A stretch of 64,000 nt of DNA from JBHJGS01 sp050331575 (GTDB lineage Bacteria; Pseudomonadota; Alphaproteobacteria; Sphingomonadales; Rhodothalassiaceae), in assembly GCA_050331575.1 (NCBI GenBank), contig JBHJGS010000026.1, forward strand, positions 71,179 through 135,178, read 5' to 3'. Below, piece after piece: positions 60,175 through 64,000 of this stretch. A program made the translations under genes and the position numbers. Below the pieces are notes generated by a model. It made no database searches and had not been told where the DNA came from. It saw only the letters and a list, made by a program, of their open reading frames with translations. Each line of letters begins with the position of its first letter. Within the stretch, counting starts at the first letter, position 1.

Positions 60175-60981
60175 ATGACCGCTGAGTATGATCTTCTGGC
60201 TGATTTCGTCGATCGCGCCGACCGGGCGCGCTCGCTGGAACAGATCGAGGCGGTGCACGAGGCGTGCTTTGCCCGGGTCGGCATCCGCTATGTCATGGCG
60301 AGCCATATCATGGGCGACCCGCTGGATCCGGAGCCGGGCTATTATTGGTCGGCAAGCCCCGGGCTGATCCCTTGGTTCGCCTATTATTATCAGGAGCGCT
60401 GCTATCTGTATGATCCGGTGCTTCAGGCCCTGCAGCAGCGCCAGATGGATCGAAAGCAGCGCCCGGTCCAGTGGTCCGTGGATCTTGATCCGGCAACCTT
60501 TTCTGACAAGCAGAAGCAATTGATGGTCATGGCCGCCGCGGTTGGGCTGACCGACGGATTGACCATCTCCATGTATCGCGACACGGTGTTTTCCCGCCTG
60601 GCGGTTCTGTCCTATATCCCGCAGCCCGGAGTTGACCTGAAGCCGCTACGCTATCAGTTGATGGCTCTGGCGGGGTTTTTCTGGAATGCGGTGGAGAGCA
60701 CGGTGCGGCCGCCACGCAGCCAGCTGCGCGATGTGTTGTCGCTGACGGCGCGCCAGCGAGAGGTGTTGCGCTATTTGGCCGAAGGAAAGCGCGCCGCGGA
60801 CATCTCCTTGTTGCTGGGTGTGAAGCTGACCACGGTTCGCCAGCATGAGCGCGCGATACTCGCGGCGCTGCAGGTTGATACAATGAACCAGGCGATCGCG
60901 GTGGCCGTTGAAGAACGGTTGATTGAACCGCGCGCGGCGCGTTTGGCGCGGCCGCTGCCGCAGGTGGCCGAGAGCCGCTGA
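60175..60981 (+). CDS. LuxR family regulator with autoinducer-binding domain (solo)
   Basis: 268 residues. The N-terminal half (about 15-170) resembles acyl-homoserine-lactone-binding domains, with YYWSASPGLIPWFAYYYQERCYLYDPVLQ keeping the Trp/Tyr/Asp-rich ligand pocket. The C-terminal LuxR helix-turn-helix (about 185-250) is LTARQREVLRYLAEGKRAADISLLLGVKLTTVRQHERAIL. No luxI-type synthase gene is in the window, so it is probably a solo receptor. The ATG at 60175 gives the standard length; an upstream in-frame start adds 37 unrelated residues. Confidence 0.88.
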   Translation: MTAEYDLLADFVDRADRARSLEQIEAVHEACFARVGIRYVMASHIMGDPLDPEPGYYWSASPGLIPWFAYYYQERCYLYDPVLQALQQRQMDRKQRPVQWSVDLDPATFSDKQKQLMVMAAAVGLTDGLTISMYRDTVFSRLAVLSYIPQPGVDLKPLRYQLMALAGFFWNAVESTVRPPRSQLRDVLSLTARQREVLRYLAEGKRAADISLLLGVKLTTVRQHERAILAALQVDTMNQAIAVAVEERLIEPRAARLARPLPQVAESR

Positions 60982-60992
60982 GCTGGCTTGCA

Positions 60993-61020
60993 AACCTCTC
61001 TATGAAGAGGTTACAGTTTT
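60993..61020 (+). terminator. Stem-loop with T-run after the LuxR-type gene
   Basis: AACCTCT (60993-60999) pairs perfectly with AGAGGTT (61006-61012) around a six-base loop, followed by ACAGTTTT. It starts 12 bases after the stop codon, the expected place for an intrinsic terminator. Confidence 0.5.
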
Positions 61021-61071
61021 ATGACAAAGACCCTCTGCCTTTTCTGCCTTAGGAAGGATTGATCACCGATT

Positions 61072-62541
61072 GTGTCTGAAGCCTCCTTTCCCGTTCCGGA
61101 CGACTTTACCTTGGGGCATGTGTCCCCCCCTGAGCCTTTGACGGTGCAGCGGACGCCGGAAAAACTCACCAAATTGCGGTATTACGACACGGTCGATGAC
61201 CGGCTTCTGGCCGCCGCGTGCGTTCTAGAAGCAGAAGGCGACAGCGCCACGCTGGCCTGGCGCTCCTTGAACGGGAAAGGCTTGCTGGGACGCCTGCCCA
61301 CCGACGACGCCTCGATCTATGATCCCGATGCGTTGGCCGCACCGCGGCTGACCCGGATGTTGGACGGGGAGCCGGTCTATCAGCGGCTGGTGCTAATCAG
61401 CCGGCGCGAGGCCGGGGTCGTGCTTGACCAAGACGGCAAGGCGGTGGCGCGCGTGCGCGTTGACCGTCCCAAGGCGAGAGCGGCGAAGGATCGCAGTGTG
61501 AAGCTGGCGCCGCGGCTGATCGTTGAGGCGGTCCGTGGCTATGAGCAGACGGCCAGTGAAGTCATTGCCGCTTTGGCGGAGCAATTCGGTCGCTCGCCGG
61601 ACAAACAGCCGCTTTATGCCCGCGCGCTGCAAGCGGTGGCGGCGGAGCGGCCGGCCCTGGATCCGGTGATGCCGGCGCACCTGGCCATTGCCCGCTTGGC
61701 CGAGGCGGAGTTGAGGCAAATTGCGCGCCGCCGCGCGATGATCCTGGCAGGCGATAAGCCGCAGAAAGCGGTTCACCAGTTTCGCGTGGCCCTGCGCAAG
61801 AGCCGGACGCTGATGCGCCTAGGCCGGCCGGTATTCGGCCCGGTGAAACCCTTCGAGCACGGCTTTCGGGATTTTGGTCGGACCGCGGCGCCTGTGCGCG
61901 ACCTCGATGTGTTGATCGCCGCGTTGCCGGGTTGGGCTGTGGAAACCGGCACCGACCTCTCGCGCCTGCAATCGCGCCTGGCCAAGCGCCGGGCCGCGGC
62001 CTGGCCGCTCCTGGTCCGGCAATTGGCCGATCCGGCCACCCAGGCCATGATCGACCGCTGGCAAGCCTTCCTGGCGACGCCGCCATCGCCGATCGACCCG
62101 CCGGCGCAGGCCTATCTGGGATTGGAACGGGTGGCCTGTGCCCGTCTTTTGCAGAGCTATCGCCGGGTGCGCAAACAGGGGCGCAAGATCAAGGCCGACA
62201 GCCCGCCCGAGGCGCTGCACGATTTGCGCAAGCGCGGCAAGGAGTTGCAATACGGCCTGACCTTGTTTGCGCCGCTATGGCCCGATGACCGGGTGCGTCC
62301 ATTCTTGGCGCCGGTGAAGGACATGCAGCGGTTGCTGGGACTTTATCAGGATGCCACGGTGCAGCAGGCGATGATCGCGGCCTTGCCGAAATCCGCGCGG
62401 GCGGGGCTGAGCCCGCTGCAACAACGCCTGCAAGACCAGGCAGCGGCCGCGCGCCAGGGTTTCGCGGCGGCTTTCACCCGCTTGGACGAGGCCAAGCCGG
62501 CCTGGCAGGCCGCGTTTCAGGACACCGGCGACGATTTATGA
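61072..62541 (+). CDS. CHAD domain protein with CYTH-like N-terminal region
   Basis: 489 residues. The N-terminal part (about 1-190) looks like a degenerate CYTH/triphosphate-tunnel domain (TPEKLTKLRYYDTVDDRLLAAACVL). The CHAD domain (about 210-480) has the conserved histidine/basic helices KAVHQFRVALRKSRTLMRLG and ALHDLRKRGKELQYGLTLF. CHAD domains bind inorganic polyphosphate and locate to polyphosphate granules. The start is GTG with AGGAAGG about 13 bases upstream. It overlaps the ParA-like gene by ATGA, implying a shared task, possibly granule positioning (inference). Confidence 0.87.
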   Translation: MSEASFPVPDDFTLGHVSPPEPLTVQRTPEKLTKLRYYDTVDDRLLAAACVLEAEGDSATLAWRSLNGKGLLGRLPTDDASIYDPDALAAPRLTRMLDGEPVYQRLVLISRREAGVVLDQDGKAVARVRVDRPKARAAKDRSVKLAPRLIVEAVRGYEQTASEVIAALAEQFGRSPDKQPLYARALQAVAAERPALDPVMPAHLAIARLAEAELRQIARRRAMILAGDKPQKAVHQFRVALRKSRTLMRLGRPVFGPVKPFEHGFRDFGRTAAPVRDLDVLIAALPGWAVETGTDLSRLQSRLAKRRAAAWPLLVRQLADPATQAMIDRWQAFLATPPSPIDPPAQAYLGLERVACARLLQSYRRVRKQGRKIKADSPPEALHDLRKRGKELQYGLTLFAPLWPDDRVRPFLAPVKDMQRLLGLYQDATVQQAMIAALPKSARAGLSPLQQRLQDQAAAARQGFAAAFTRLDEAKPAWQAAFQDTGDDL

Positions 62542-63278
62542 AGACGCTGGCTTTGTACAATATCAAGGGCGGCGTGGGCAAAACCTCCGCCGCGGTCAAT
62601 CTGGCGTATGAAGCAGTGCGCGACGGCGGCCGGGTTTTGTTGTGGGACCTCGACCCGCAGGGCGCCACAAGCTTTTATCTGCGCATCAAGGCTAAGTTGA
62701 AGGGTGGCGACAAGACCATTCTAGAGCGCGATCGGCCGATCGAGGATTTGGTCAAGGAAAGCGATTATCCAGGACTGGATTTGCTGCCGGCGGATTTTTC
62801 CTATCGTCGTTTGGACGCAGCTCTCGCCACGCAAGGTAAGGCAAAGGGGCTGAAAAAATTCTTGAAGCCGATGAAGCAGGACTATGACCTGGTGTTCTTG
62901 GACTGCCCGCCCAGCATATCGCATTTGTCGGAGAATGTTTTCCAAGCCGCTGACGCGCTGATCGTCCCGCTGCTGCCCAGCCCTTTGTCGCTGCGCACCT
63001 ATGACCAGATTGCCACCTTTTGCGCCGACCAGAGGATCACCACCCCGCGTCTGCCATTCTTCTCCATGGTCGATCGGCGTAAGGCTTTGCATCGGCAGAT
63101 TGTGGCGGAGTTTCCCCAGCAGCATGCGGAAGTTCTGCCCACCGCGATCCCTTATGCCAGCATCGTCGAGCGCATGGGGGTGGAGCGGGCGCCGCTGGCC
63201 ACCTATGCGCCGAAATGCGCCGCAGCAGTGGCCTTTGCCAGCCTTTGGCAGGATATCGCCGAGCGACTTGGCGGCTGA
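62538..63278 (+). CDS. ParA family ATPase (orphan)
   Basis: 246 residues. Deviant Walker A YNIKGGVGKTSAAVNLA (about residues 7-23) with the ParA-signature lysine, Walker A' region LLWDLDPQGATSFYL, and Walker B DLVFLDCPPSISHLSEN. No helix-turn-helix extension and no ParB or parS nearby, so it is not an ordinary chromosome or plasmid partition gene. Related orphan ParAs position cargo such as carboxysomes, chemoreceptor arrays or storage granules. Coupling to the CHAD gene points to polyphosphate granules as possible cargo. Confidence 0.9.
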   Translation: MKTLALYNIKGGVGKTSAAVNLAYEAVRDGGRVLLWDLDPQGATSFYLRIKAKLKGGDKTILERDRPIEDLVKESDYPGLDLLPADFSYRRLDAALATQGKAKGLKKFLKPMKQDYDLVFLDCPPSISHLSENVFQAADALIVPLLPSPLSLRTYDQIATFCADQRITTPRLPFFSMVDRRKALHRQIVAEFPQQHAEVLPTAIPYASIVERMGVERAPLATYAPKCAAAVAFASLWQDIAERLGG

Positions 63279-63299
63279 AGCTTGCCGCATCCTCGAAGG

Positions 63300-63357
63300 A
63301 CATGAGCCGATCCATCGCGATCGCACAGCGATTCCAATCGGCCAGATGTTGCTCTAG
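63300..63357 (+). repeat. Possible third, decayed copy of the 61-bp element
   Basis: The last 24 bases (63334-63357) match the 3' arm of copy B at 20 of 24 positions, ending in the same GCTCTAG. The 5' arm is only loosely recognisable (ACATGAGCCGAT against ACATCTGGCCGAT). It lies in the 130-base gap after the ParA-like gene. Confidence 0.35.
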
Positions 63358-63408
63358 AACCGCCTATGCGAACGCGCAATGACGTTAAAGGGAAGGGGGC
63401 GGCTGGGG

Positions 63409-64000
63409 ATGCCGGCAATCGATTGCTATCGCGGCTTCGTGAACACCTGGGAGTGTGACGAGATCGGCCATTTGAATGTGCAATTCTACATCGGCAAGCT
63501 GCATGAAGGACTGATGGTGCTGCGCGGCCGGCTGGGTCTGACGCCGGCGCGGGAGCAGGCTGAGGGGGTCAGCCTGCGCGCCCGGAGCGACCATATCCGC
63601 TATCTCGCCGAGCGCATGGCCGGCGACGGGATCGGCTGGCGGATCGGCGTGCTGGAGGCTCGTCCGAACGAATTGCAGCTTTATGCCGATATGTGGGCGA
63701 GCGGCGAGGCCATGCCTGCCGCGGCCGTGCGCATGCGGCTTCACGCGATTGATACCCAGACCGGCGCGCAAAGGCCCGTGCCGGCGGACATTTTGGCAGC
63801 AGCGCAGGCCTACCGCTGCACCGCACCGGACGCAACCGCGCCGCGCGGACTGCAAGGCGAGGACGATCTGCCGGACCTGACGCTCGATCAGGCGCAGGCC
63901 GGCGGACTGTTTCAAACTCAAATAAGCGGGGTTCAGCCCTGGCAGTGCGATGTGTTCGGCTGGCAGTTGGCCCAGCACTATATCGGCCGCATTTCCGATG
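63409..64000 (+). CDS. Hotdog-fold thioesterase family protein, C-terminus cut by window edge
   Basis: The frame opens at the ATG at 63409 and stays open to the window end (197 codons). The N-terminal half shows a 4HBT-type signature, RGFVNTWECDEIGHLNVQFYIGKLHEG, in which the aspartate and the H-N turn match acyl-CoA thioesterases; later GVQPWQCDVFGWQLAQHYIGRISD repeats the pattern, suggesting a double-hotdog protein. Substrate unknown; the second domain is incomplete here. A purine-rich AAGGGAAGGGGG stretch lies upstream. Confidence 0.8.
   Translation, partial: MPAIDCYRGFVNTWECDEIGHLNVQFYIGKLHEGLMVLRGRLGLTPAREQAEGVSLRARSDHIRYLAERMAGDGIGWRIGVLEARPNELQLYADMWASGEAMPAAAVRMRLHAIDTQTGAQRPVPADILAAAQAYRCTAPDATAPRGLQGEDDLPDLTLDQAQAGGLFQTQISGVQPWQCDVFGWQLAQHYIGRISD

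Noticed and set aside
1..64000. Insertion sequences, prophage, tRNA or rRNA genes
   Set aside because: No transposase, integrase or phage structural gene, no cloverleaf in the gaps inspected, and no rRNA-like sequence were seen; short tRNA-like folds cannot be wholly excluded by eye.

Overview
The window is a GC-rich, densely packed bacterial chromosome segment of about 60 genes. I infer an alphaproteobacterium, most likely from the Caulobacterales/Maricaulales/Hyphomonadaceae side of the class. The reasons are the conserved run surE-serS-tatC-tatB-tatA-(ABC)-scpB-scpA-M50-nagZ-SPOR-argS-dgt divergent from an ErpA-type gene, the two-gene methionine synthase behind an ArsR-methyltransferase regulator, and the many exported peptidases with a TonB-dependent receptor. 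No rRNA, tRNA, insertion sequence, prophage or CRISPR array was seen. Many neighbouring genes overlap by exactly 4 bases (ATGA or GTGA), which fixes several start codons.

Layout. 1-16 kb: a truncated Old Yellow Enzyme, then the long minus-strand housekeeping run (nucleotide clean-up, tRNA charging, Tat export, chromosome condensation, cell-wall recycling, dNTP control), then ErpA, a repeat-bearing coiled-coil membrane protein and exonuclease III. 14.5-27.5 kb: queuosine-precursor transporter and IlvD, a DUF885 metallopeptidase, a methionine gamma-lyase-type PLP enzyme, an MHYT-like/PAS/GGDEF/EAL signalling protein, YaaA, a LysR regulator, an S9 peptidase and a DedA protein. 27.5-30.3 kb: a tightly coupled four-gene cassette (Tat-signal protein, PqqD-like protein, HprK-related kinase, nucleotidyltransferase), which is the best candidate in the window for a little-described system. 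30.5-36.8 kb: two thioesterases with SufE, a tandem pair of MFS transporters, a DUF1328 protein, a dehydratase/epimerase-like protein and a TPR protein. 36.8-44 kb: a TonB-dependent receptor, a cytochrome c and a PQQ sugar dehydrogenase in overlapping order, a membrane-anchored alpha/beta hydrolase and an exported helical-repeat protein. 44-50 kb: AmpD-like amidase, EamA transporter, TerB-DnaJ protein, DoxX-like protein, two TonB-domain proteins and two paralogous exported EF-hand proteins. 50-56 kb: ArsR-methyltransferase, metF, metH1 and metH2 behind a perfect 20-bp palindrome. 56-64 kb: a GH26-like glycosidase, aminopeptidase P, thioredoxin, a LuxR-type regulator, a CHAD-ParA gene pair and a truncated thioesterase.

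Repeats form a second layer. Three intergenic arrays with an 11-bp period (8.08, 19.09 and 44.13 kb) each lie just beyond gene ends and read as C-rich, G-poor RNA from an adjacent gene. Two 61-bp inverted-repeat elements (55.95 and 59.51 kb) are diverged copies of one another, and a GC-rich block of stem-loops separates the two metH genes.
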